From the NCBI GenBank assembly GCA_963920575.1, contig OY986972.1, positions 12,350,010-12,414,009 of the forward strand: DNA of 64,000 nt, given 5' to 3'. Under the pieces are notes generated by a model. It did no database searches. It worked only from the letters and a program-made list of their open reading frames with translations, and was not told where the DNA came from. Made by a program: the position numbers and the translations under genes. Source of the DNA: Narthecium ossifragum (Eukaryota > Streptophyta > Magnoliopsida > Dioscoreales > Nartheciaceae). Below are positions 55,707-64,000 of the stretch, in pieces; the stretch's first letter is position 1, and every line of letters begins with the position of its first letter.

Positions 55707-55980
55707 TGATACGAGCGGTCTACTCGTAATCCTCTCATATCGGGTGTCTACTGCTCCAATCGATCAAAATTGGCATGATCGGACTTGATTTGAGTCCAAT
55801 TGGCTGAATCTGGCTAGCTGGATCGGATCTGGCTTGAGCTGGTTCAGATCTGGCTGAGCCTGACTGGATAGTACTTGACTGGGTCAAGTCTGAGTTGATC
55901 TGAATCAGGCTGACCGGGTTGGATTGCGCTGGATCCGGATTAAGTGGCTTGGCTGAACTGGTTAAGATTGGCTGAGTGGG

Positions 55981-57401
55981 TGATACGAGTCGATCCGACT
56001 CGACCAACTGGACCGGAACCAAGAAGAGGAACCAAGCTGGTTCAACCTCTTTCCTAGTTTGACTTGGACTTCCCTAGTTCAAACTAGAGTATTTAATTAG
56101 TATTTATCATTAGTCTTTTATTGAGTCCTAGTTGATTGTTAGGAATTAATTAAGAGTCCCTTTGAGTTAGGAAGTTGAGTTGAGTCAGAAACCTTATTAC
56201 TTGCTAATCAAGCAAGGGGGTTTTTCTAGTGGATTAGAAGTCTGTCAAGGTCTCTATAAAAGGACCTTAGTAGTTTGTATTAGGTAAGGATGAATGATGA
56301 ATGATGAGATGAATTATTAAGAATAGTTGATAAGTTATCATAGGAGTAGAATATCATAGGAGTAGAGATAATATAGCTTCCACCAGATATCTACCATAGA
56401 TCCATCTTCTTCCTCGTCGGTCATCTTCTCCGCAGCCGGCACCGCCCCCACCAGTGTTTCTCTCTCTCCCGTCACTTCTCTCTCCTCCATGTCAGCGCCA
56501 CGTCAGCACTCTCTCTCCTCGTCACCCGCCACTGTTCATCGTCTCCCTCCCGTGGCCAAACCCTAGGCTCACCGCCGTCCAGTCTCTCCGGCCACCCCCG
56601 TCGCCAACCAAGGTCACCAACCACTTCCCCAAGATCCCACGACCTCGCCAAGCCGCTCCTCCGCCTCCATCGTCCTCTCCGGCGTCTTCCCCGGCAACCT
56701 CCACTTCACAGCTCCGCCGCCGCTTCCGTGTCCGACCCCTAAACCATCCCAGATCCTTCCTAAGCACATCACGACCCTTTCCCGACCATCTTTCCGACGT
56801 CCCAAGCCCCAGCCGAGCTCCCCGTCGTCCCCGACGCCGGTGAACCCAAACCTCCGCCGTCCATCTCCCAGATCCCGCCGATCTAGCCCACCTCCGACCA
56901 ATCCACTCCGGTAGATCTCATCCCCACCTCCAGGCGACCCTTCCTGCCACTATCCCGACCGTCGCCGCCGTCCCTACGCAGGCGATCTACTCCGGCGAAC
57001 CACAGCCCTTGGATCAACTCCGGTTCAGCCCAACCAAGTTGGCTCAGCCAACTCTAACTTGGTTCAGCCAGCCAGTTGATTCAGACTCAGCCCAATCTGA
57101 TTTGGCTCAGCCACTTAACCCACTCCTAGCCGTTTCAGCCAAGCCACTTAGCCCAATCCGAGCCAGATTCAATTCCAAGAGCCAATCAACCAATCCAGAC
57201 TTGACCCAGTCAAGTCCCATCCAATCAGGCTTAGCCAAATTCGATCCAGCTTCAGCCAGATCCGATCCAGCTCAAGCCAGATCCGATCTAGCTAGCGAAA
57301 TCAGCCAATTGGACTCAAATCAAGTCCGATCCGGCCGATTCTGATCGATTGGAGCAGTAGAGACCCATTACGAGAGGATCACGAGTAGACCGCTCGTAAC
57401 A
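55981..57401 (+). repeat. Solo LTR-A (1421 bp) inside the A3 LTR
   Basis: TGATACGAG to CTCGTAACA with perfect GTGGG duplications (55976-55980 and 57402-57406). It is a family member inserted into its own kind, in the opposite orientation. Confidence 0.95.
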
Positions 57402-58475
57402 GTGGGTCAAGAGTTGGCTGGGAAGATCTGATGGCTGAGGAGTCGCCGGAGTGGATCGCCGGTGTAGGGGCCGCGGAGGCGGTCGGGATCTTGGCAGGGA
57501 AGGTCGTAGAACGGTGGGGAAGAGATCCACCGGAGTGGATTTTGCGGTAGGTTGCTGGATCGCCGGGATCTGGAGGTCGACGGCGCGGGTTTGGGTTCAC
57601 CGTTGTCGGGGACGACGGGGAGCTCGGCAGGAGGCTTGGGACGTCGGGAAGATCGTCGGGATCTGTTCTACTGAGGCCGCGGAAGGGTATTAGGATGGTT
57701 TGGAGGTAGGATAGGGATCGGACGTGGTTCATGGCGGTGAGGACGAACGTTGGGTTGCCGGGGGAAGACGCCGGAGATGACGACGGAAGAAGTGAAGGTG
57801 CTAGCCGAGGTCGTAGACTTGTGGGAAGACGTTGGAAGGATTAGGTGGCGACGGGGGTGGCCGGAGAGCGTACGGGAAGGATGCCGGTGTGAAGCTAGGC
57901 TTTGGGCGTGAGGGGGAGAGGAGGAAGATGACGCTGAGGTGGCAGGTGATGAGGAGAGAGAGTGGTGAGGTGGTGCTGACGTGGACGAGAGAGAAAGTGG
58001 CGGGGAGAAAGAAATACCGGTGGAGGTGGTGCCGGCTGCGGAGAAGATGACCGACGGGGAAGAAGGTGGATCGATGGTGGATATCTGGGAGAATCTACAT
58101 TACCTCTACTTCTATGATATTCTATCAACTATTCTTAATAATTCTCTTCATCATTCATCATTACCTAATACAAACTAATGATGTCCTTTTATTGAGACCT
58201 TGACAAAGTCCTAATCCAATTAGAAAACCCCCTTGCTTAATTAGCAAGTAATTAGGCTTTCAAACTCAGCTCAACTTCCTAACTCAAATGGACTCTTAAT
58301 TAATTCCCAACAATCAAATATTAACTAGGACTCAATAAAAGAATAATAATAAATCCTAATCAAATACTCTAGTTTGAACTAGGGAAAACCAAGTCAAACA
58401 AGGAAAGAGGTTGAACCAGTTTGGTTCCTCTTCTGGGTACGGGTCCAGTTGGTTGAGTCGAATAGACTCGTATCA

Positions 58476-59040
58476 CCCCCCTTCCTTCAGAATTGGCCTT
58501 GTCCTCAAGGCCAGAGCCAAGTCAGGTAGGATGGCTCTATGTGGCTGGACCGAATAAACTTGCTTCTGTAGCTCTAGACTCGGTGGCGAGAAAGCAGGTC
58601 GATCCCATGACGGGTCCAGGGGTAACAGGGGCAGTGCTGAAGGAGCATCTGGAGGTGGATCTGACGGCTCAGGTACCTCCAAGGATAAGATCTTCAATGG
58701 CTCTCCTGGATCATCCTCATCATGTCCCATCAGTAGTGTTGCCCATGACCATAGGATGGGATATGATCTCCATGGTCTGACTAGCTGTGCAGGGACTTGG
58801 CTTGATTTTGGGTGAAGCTGGTTTTGGTCCAATCTGAAGTGAAAATGGCTGGACCATGCTTCTGCTGCACTAGTCTGGGCTAGAAGTTGGTTGAACCAAG
58901 TTGAATCTTCAGCTGTGTTGAGTCATACTCTGGTCCAAACCTGTCTGACATGGTTGGGTCTACCAGTGTCAATCTGGACTTAGGTCAGTTGAGGCAAACC
59001 GGTGGAACCATCATAGTCAGATCTGATCAGATTGAATAGA
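58476..59040 (-). pseudogene. ORF-X, A3 copy
   Basis: Minus strand shows SSQVPAQLVRPWRSYPILWS, WATLLMGHDEDDPGEP, LPLDPSWDRPAFSPPSLELQ and the PILKEGG end next to the LTR. Upstream, VWTRV is followed by a TGA where A2 has CGA (Arg), a CpG-type change. The rest of the frame matches A1 and A2 at most residues. Confidence 0.55.
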
Positions 59041-59047
59041 TGATACG
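59041..59047 (+). repeat. Possible A LTR terminus stub
   Basis: TGATACG is absent at this point of the A1 interior and equals the first seven bases of an A LTR. The D element begins directly after it. If real, the rest of this LTR lies right of the window. Confidence 0.4.
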
Positions 59048-61278
59048 TGTCGCGCCCCGACCCGCGTAGGCCCAACCGGGCCGGGCGACGCGAACCGGAA
59101 CTTAACCTACTGCGGAAAATTTGGTGAGGTTTCCCTCTAATCATAGTGGTTACCCTAACAAGTCATAATCATCCTGTATTATACAACAATTATAAAGCTC
59201 AACACACAAAGCTGGAATATAGTACAAATCCTCAAACAGGGAATGTTATACAAAATCGCTCCCGTAGGAGACTATCTAACCAAGGTGTACACAGACAGAT
59301 CACAGCTCCTCAAGCTCCGCCAGACGCCACCACGTCACCGAACACCTGCCCGGTAGGGGCGACCGAAGAAGAGCTAGCGCCAGCACCTGCAAAACGCAGC
59401 CCGGGTAGGAGTGAGCACTAAGCTCAGCAGGGACACTACACTACGACACTCACAAAGGAAGGGAACACAACAGTGTCGTCCCCAAGCAAAGCCTAGGTGT
59501 ATCACAGGGGTCCCATAACCCCACCAGATACCCCTGAGTGCCCCAGTCGTGGTCTTCCAGCGAACTGGTCACACACTGGGTCACACTCAGTCAGACAGGA
59601 AACGGCACTGCCAACTCACGACAGGATCGTGGGCACTGTCGGCGGGTAGCACCGCTGGGTAGTCACACCTGCCACCCAAGAGTTCTAGAAGGATTGGGTA
59701 CCGGCTACACCACGACTTGGCTCAAGGCCGACACGACCTCTAAACATCAAGCACAACAGTATTCATGTCCAACTAACCCTATCATCGAAAAGACTGAATA
59801 CTACAAATCGAGTCCTGGACCAAGCTACCCGCACGGTCCTAAGAGATAGATCCGGGCTACCCGGAAGCCCCGGATCGGCAACGCCCTAAACAGATGCAAC
59901 TAGTACACAACACAATGCATGCTCTGAACATGCGCAGAATAAAACGTGTAAGCATGCAACAGGATGTGATGATATAAATACAAGGTCTGGGCACGGCACC
60001 CTGCCGGCCCGGGGTGGTGAGCGATTAAAGTACGGTCTAGGGAACTGCTGCAGTGGTACCACCACCAGCTGCCAGCAGTTCACCACAACACCTGCACCGG
60101 GAAACAGCCCCGCAAACAACAGCTTACAGATATAGCAGATAAGGCCCTCGGCGCACGCCGGCATGCAAGGCTATGGAAAGCTGTAGGGCTACCCGCCCGT
60201 TTATTCTAAACATCTCGGGAGTCATCACTCTCCCGGTTCACCACTGCCCTATTATAGGGCTAACATGCTTAATCATATGTACAAGATATCAAGACAGTAA
60301 GGAAAACTGTCATACAAAGCTCCGCGGGCAAAACCCACTTAAAACACCCTTCAGCCCCTAAAGGATCGATCCTTCTCATCAAGAGGATCGATCCCTTCAG
60401 GACTTAGGGAAAACACGTCTCTGTGAACCAAAGAGATCGATCCTTCTCATCAAGAGGATCGATCCTCTTGTAACCAGAGACCCGTCGTCCCCCAGCCACC
60501 AAAGGATCGATCTCTCCCTCCAGGAGGATCGATCTCGCACGGGCTGGGCATGACTCACCAAAGGGGATCGATCCTTCCTCAAAGAGGATCGATCCCGATG
60601 GGTTCTCCGGCGTACTTCCGACGAGGAATACCGCCGAAAAACTCATCCAAACTTCATGAAACTCTGGGATCTGATAGATCAGAACCCCACGAGTCTAAAA
60701 CCGGCAAAAACACAGAAAACCAACAACTATATACGCAGATCTAAGCAATAAACCACAGATCAAACCGGAAAACTCAAAACCCCGAAGAGAGATGTCGGTA
60801 GGATCCCTACCGGAGCAAACGCAGCTTAGATCCAAGCAGCTAGGCCTTGGATCGTCCTCAACGCCTTCGAAAATCCCAAGATCCGAGCTCAAATCGCCGG
60901 ATTTTCAAAAGGATTTGAAAGAAGAAGGTTCGTCTGCTTTATAGGCAAACGAACCGACCTATGAAGGATCGATCCTTACCAAAGGAAGGATCGATCACCT
61001 CATGACGATCTCACTTGACTTTCTGGCACAAGAGGATCGATCTCTTAGCTAGAGAGGATCGATCCTTTTTGTGCTGAAAGCTAAACTTAGGCGAGAATTC
61101 AAGCCTAAGTCCGGATCTTTCGATCCCGGGTTCCACTAACCATCCTAAGCAAACATTACCACAAACATGGTCAGTGTGTGTACAAGCGCGAGTGTGGAAC
61201 TAGCCGACAAGGTGCAATTTACCAAATTGCCCTTGCGGTCCACAGCGAGCCACAGGAGGGGAGGGACGGGTCCTCACA
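59048..61278 (-). repeat. 3' LTR of the D element (2231 bp)
   Basis: TGTCGCGCCCCGACCC to GGGTCCTCACA on the plus strand. It carries about twelve GATCGATC copies at 60362-61075, and a minus-strand CCTATAAAGCAG box near 60940. Confidence 0.92.
60362..61075 (-). repeat. GATCGATC palindrome clusters in the D 3' LTR
   Basis: About eight copies at 60362-60600 and four at 60964-61075, mostly in pairs about 25-30 bp apart. Confidence 0.8.
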
Positions 61279-61300
61279 TCCTATTACCCTTAAAAGAAAT
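61279..61300 (-). other. Polypurine tract region of the D element
   Basis: Minus strand CTTTTAAGGGTAATAGGA lies directly before the LTR start TGTGAGGACC. Confidence 0.65.
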
Positions 61301-61350
61301 CTCGTCCCGAGATTCGATAAAGGTAGGGCTCGGAACAAAGGAAAGCTACA

Positions 61351-63276
61351 CTAGCAGACAGGACAAAAGGTAACTTGAGAAGAAAACAGATGCGGATACT
61401 CCTGCCGCATGCGCGCCTCGCGCTCCCAAGTCATCTCCTCGACGCCTCTGTGCCTCCACAGTACCTTGACCAAGGAAATCGTCTTGCCCCGCAAGACCTG
61501 ATCCCTCTGGTCAAGTACGCAAACTGGCTGCTCAACAAAAGTTGCGTCTGCCTCAAGCTCGATGTCATCCACTCTGACGACATGAGACGGGTCTGGGTGA
61601 TACTTCCTCAGCATCGACACGTGGAAAGTCGGGTGCACAGCTGACATGTGCTGAGGAAGATCAAGGCGGTAAGCTACCTCGCCGACCCTCTCTAGGATCT
61701 CGAACACTGTCCTCGGTTTCTGCCACTGTACCACGGCCTCGACCTTGGCGGGGTCAACTGAGATCCCTGCTGCCGACACCACGTGTCCAAGGAATCCCAC
61801 CTGTGCAAGCCAGAACTCGCACTTGGAGGCCTTGGCAAAGAGCCGATGCCTCCGAAGTAGCTGCAACACTGTCGCCAAGTGCCGCTCGTGCTCCGCCTCT
61901 GACCGGGAGTAGATAAGGATGTCGTCGACGAAGACCACCACGAACTCGTCTAGGAAAGGCCAGAAGATCCTCTGCATGAGATCCATGAACGCTGCTGGTG
62001 CGTTCGTCAGCCCAAACGGCATTACCACGAACTCGTACAGGCCGTACCGAGTCCGGAATGCCGTCTTCGGGATGTCGCAATCCCAAACCCTCAACTGGTG
62101 GTAGCCAGTGCGGAGGTCGATCTTCGAGAACACTGAAGATCCTCGAAGCTGGTCAAACAGGTCGTCGATCCGCGGCATCGGATACCTGTTCTTCACCGTC
62201 ACCCTGTTGAGCCGCCTGTAGTCTATGCAAAGTCGAAGGGTACCATCCTTCTTCTTTGCGAACAACACTGGCGCCCCCCAGGGAGACATGCTGGGACGGA
62301 TGAAGCCTCTGCTGGTCAGCTCATCTAACTGGGTCCTCAGCTCGCTCTGCTCTACTGGTGCCATCCTGAAAGCCGGAAGAGAGATCGGTGCGGTACCTGG
62401 TACTAGGTCGATCTCGAAGTCGACCTCTCTGGACGGTGGAAGCCCTGGCAACACCTCGGGGAACACGTCCGCAAAGTCGCACACGATCCTCGGAAAACTG
62501 CACTGCTGCTGCACTCCATCAGAACCGGACAAGGACAGGCTGGCCAACAAGGCTGAAAGCTCGCTGCCACGCCTTCCCACACCACAAGCAAAGGAATCGG
62601 TGGAGAACCGATCCCCCAACAGCACAAACTGTGTCCCGTCGGGTGTCCAAGCAACCACCCTCCGGCGACCACAGTCGATGACGGCCCGGTATGCTGCCAA
62701 CCAGTCCATACCGAGTATCACGTCAAAGCCGGTCATGTCTAGCACCCGCAGGTCTAGACAGACCCGGAGGCCTCCAACCTCCAAGGAACAAGATCGGCAG
62801 ACCCGGTCCACCCTGACCGTCCCGCCGATCGCTGAGTCTACAGACTGTGCCACCTCTAGCCGACTCGTCTCTAATCCTAGCGATGCCACGCACATGCTAG
62901 CAATGTAGGAATGAGACGCCCCAGAGTCTATCAGCACATCTACCAAAGAACTAGAAAGCTGAAAGATACCTCTGAGGACGGACGGCTCTGCTGCGGTCTG
63001 CTGGTACTGCTGAGGCTGGTGGTACTGCAACTGCTGCTGACACTGCAACGGCTGCTGGAACTGCAACGGCTGCTGGTACTGCAACGGCCGCTGGAACTGC
63101 AACGGCTGCTGGTACTGCAACGGCTGCTGGTACTGCGGTGGCGGCTGGTACAACTGCACGGTGTCCCGGCTCACGCACTGGGAGGGCAAACACCTGCCCC
63201 CGTCGGCCGCCTCCGCCCCTGCGACGCCCCGGTCCCGCCCCTGATCCGCGCCCGCCACTGCTCCCCTGCCAAGCAC
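61351..63276 (-). CDS. Gypsy protease-RT fused to the integrase C-terminus (in-frame deletion)
   Basis: The open frame covers up to 641 codons. Residues 45-90 are LQYQQP-type repeats. The protease is [13 protein letters not shown] (about 113-125). RT motifs are [72 protein letters not shown] and [11 protein letters not shown] (active site VDD, about 455-465). At residue 524/525 (near 61705) the sequence jumps from [13 protein letters not shown], the end of RT, to [18 protein letters not shown] and [15 protein letters not shown], the integrase C-terminus. RNase H, the integrase zinc finger and the DDE core are gone without loss of phase. The start at 63276 is only the first start codon; the true product probably continues from gag by a +1 shift. 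Confidence 0.88.
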   Translation of the reverse strand: MLGRGAVAGADQGRDRGVAGAEAADGGRCLPSQCVSRDTVQLYQPPPQYQQPLQYQQPLQFQRPLQYQQPLQFQQPLQCQQQLQYHQPQQYQQTAAEPSVLRGIFQLSSSLVDVLIDSGASHSYIASMCVASLGLETSRLEVAQSVDSAIGGTVRVDRVCRSCSLEVGGLRVCLDLRVLDMTGFDVILGMDWLAAYRAVIDCGRRRVVAWTPDGTQFVLLGDRFSTDSFACGVGRRGSELSALLASLSLSGSDGVQQQCSFPRIVCDFADVFPEVLPGLPPSREVDFEIDLVPGTAPISLPAFRMAPVEQSELRTQLDELTSRGFIRPSMSPWGAPVLFAKKKDGTLRLCIDYRRLNRVTVKNRYPMPRIDDLFDQLRGSSVFSKIDLRTGYHQLRVWDCDIPKTAFRTRYGLYEFVVMPFGLTNAPAAFMDLMQRIFWPFLDEFVVVFVDDILIYSRSEAEHERHLATVLQLLRRHRLFAKASKCEFWLAQVGFLGHVVSAAGISVDPAKVEAVVQWQKPRTVFEILERVGEVAYRLDLPQHMSAVHPTFHVSMLRKYHPDPSHVVRVDDIELEADATFVEQPVCVLDQRDQVLRGKTISLVKVLWRHRGVEEMTWEREARMRQEYPHLFSSQVTFCPVC

Positions 63277-64000
63277 CGGACCCTCCGCCTCTACTGCCCT
63301 GCGGCACTGCGCCTCGCGCTCCTCGCTGGGGACAGTCTCTACGGAAGTGCCCTAGCTGCCCGCAGAGAAAACACGGGCCTGACGCGCCATCAGGCGACTG
63401 ACCCTGGCTCCCCCCTGACGAAGCCGCCAGTAAGTACGGGGCTGGTAGACTCGGTAGTGCCTGCTGGTACTGCTGCACGCGGGACGGCTGCTGAAAGGGC
63501 CGCGGACGCCACTGCTGTCCCCTACCGAACCGACCCCTGCCCTGGGGTCGCTGCTGTGCGCTGGTGGGAGGTACCGGTGGAACTGCCCGGTACCTGTCAT
63601 CCCGCAACTGCGCCTCCACTGACAAGGCGCAGTTCAGGATCGCCGGGTACGCCTGGAAGCAGTGTGAGCTGGTCTGCCGCCGGATCTCTGGCCTGAGTCC
63701 CCACTCGAACTGCCGCACCCTGGCTACGAGGTCTGCTGCAACTGCCCCCGCAAAACGGACAAGCTGGGTAAACCTGGAGGCGTACTGCTGAACTGTGCGA
63801 GTACCCTGCAGAAGGGACTGGTACTCGCGGGTCAGGGCGTCACGCGCACTAGCTGGAAAGTGCACGTCTAGGAACATCGCCCTGAACTCCTCCCACAGTA
63901 GCAACTCTCCGCCACTGGTGTGCCGGACAGTGCGCCACCAGTCGCGTGCCTCGCCGTCAAGCTGGAACGCTGCGAGGGTGACCCGAACCCAGTCATCCTC
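62951..64000 (-). CDS. Gypsy Gag of the D element (partial, 5' end outside)
   Basis: Open from the window edge. It has [20 protein letters not shown] (Gag core), [40 protein letters not shown], the zinc knuckle [14 protein letters not shown] (about 63360-63320) and [13 protein letters not shown], a plant gypsy signature after the knuckle. It then enters the 18-bp repeats, which read as AVAVPA, and stops at 62951. The protease lies in the +1 frame. Either a programmed shift or a frameshift mutation near 63150-63200 separates them. The Gag frame itself is undamaged over 1 kb. Confidence 0.9.
   Translation of the reverse strand, partial: EDDWVRVTLAAFQLDGEARDWWRTVRHTSGGELLLWEEFRAMFLDVHFPASARDALTREYQSLLQGTRTVQQYASRFTQLVRFAGAVAADLVARVRQFEWGLRPEIRRQTSSHCFQAYPAILNCALSVEAQLRDDRYRAVPPVPPTSAQQRPQGRGRFGRGQQWRPRPFQQPSRVQQYQQALPSLPAPYLLAASSGGSQGQSPDGASGPCFLCGQLGHFRRDCPQRGARGAVPQGSRGGGSGAWQGSSGGRGSGAGPGRRRGGGGRRGQVFALPVREPGHRAVVPAATAVPAAVAVPAAVAVPAAVAVPAAVAVPAAVAVSAAVAVPPASAVPADRSRAVRPQRYLSAF
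63025..63145 (-). repeat. 18-bp tandem repeat in the gag-pol junction
   Basis: Six or more copies of a unit like GGCTGCTGGAACTGCAAC on the plus strand. It encodes LQYQQP in the pol frame and AVAVPA in the gag frame. A unit divisible by three keeps both frames open. Confidence 0.88.

Larger units (their letters stand above)
55707..59040 (-). mobile_element. Non-autonomous LTR retrotransposon A3 (5' part outside or lost)
   Basis: Minus-strand 3' LTR (55707-55980 plus 57407-58475), polypurine tract next to 58476, and the 3' part of the interior with ORF-X up to 59040, where other elements cut it. The left flank CGGAA would be the target duplication. The LTR is split by a forward A solo LTR. Confidence 0.88.
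59048..64000 (-). mobile_element. D-family gypsy element with open gag and deleted pol (5' part outside)
   Basis: Minus-strand order within the window: gag, protease-RT frame, polypurine tract, 3' LTR. The 3' LTR belongs to the same family as the solo LTRs at 17644 and 25771, so this element shows what those encoded. RNase H and the integrase core are missing. The left flank is ATACG; the right end is outside the window. Confidence 0.9.

Noticed and set aside
62225..63696. Long plus-strand frames opposite gag and pol of the D element
   Set aside because: The minus strand carries the DSGASHSYI protease, the FVDD RT site and the CCHC knuckle, so these are antisense shadows in GC-rich coding DNA.

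Overview
The window is a stretch of plant nuclear DNA made almost wholly of transposable elements nested inside one another. I see no intact host gene, tRNA, rRNA or CRISPR. Plant origin follows from Ty3/gypsy elements primed by tRNA-iMet, Athila-type elements primed by tRNA-Asp, and two captured fragments of plant gene families (an FCS-like zinc finger gene and a WAT1/MtN21 transporter gene). Both fragments have GC-rich codons, which would fit a monocot, but that is only an inference. I use these labels. A and B are non-autonomous LTR families with termini TGATACGAGTCG and TGATACGAGGT. C is a gypsy element with real pol and a related LTR. D has a TGTGAGGACC LTR. E is the gypsy element that hosts much of the rest. 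F1 and F2 are Athila-like.

Layout. 1-3361: element A1, minus strand. 3362-10515: the 3' part of the pol and the LTR of a C element, split by element A2 and by A solo LTRs. 10516-10829: an LTR remnant. 10830-22178: the 5' LTR of E, split by a hAT transposon (11273-21767). That hAT carries a broken FLZ gene whose intron holds the B element (11846-20798), itself split by two A solo LTRs and one D solo LTR. 22179-24646: E primer site and decayed gag, holding a reverse F-type solo LTR. 24647-34070: F1, an Athila-like element with intact gag-protease but no RT or integrase; its 5' LTR holds a D solo LTR that holds a B solo LTR. 34071-45546: what looks like the 3' LTR of E, split by an A LTR holding a D-like element, by an F-type solo LTR, and by a 1376-bp Pack-MULE with WAT1 exons. 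45547-46417: an unexplained pyrimidine-rich insert. 46418-55706: F2, a full Athila element on the minus strand with decayed gag, PR, RT, RH and IN. 55707-59047: element A3, minus strand, with an A solo LTR inside. 59048-64000: a D element, minus strand, with open gag and an open pol in which RNase H and the integrase core are missing.

Many insertions are proved by target-site duplications read directly: CCCTA, CAAAT, TTCTG, TACATACC (hAT, 8 bp), CAATC, AAGTC, CTGCT, CCCCG, ATACG, GTGGG and TTAAATTTA (MULE, 9 bp). They give a relative order of events.

How the parts may work together: A and B lack enzymes but keep a C-like LTR, the tRNA-iMet primer site, the polypurine tract and the last codons of a gypsy pol, so C-like elements are the obvious helpers (inference). 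A and B also share an unrecognised open reading frame, here ORF-X, which is the best candidate for something undescribed. F1 and the D element at the right end are further enzyme-deleted elements that kept open frames. The palindrome GATCGATC occurs about fifty times by eye, clustered inside D and F-type LTRs.
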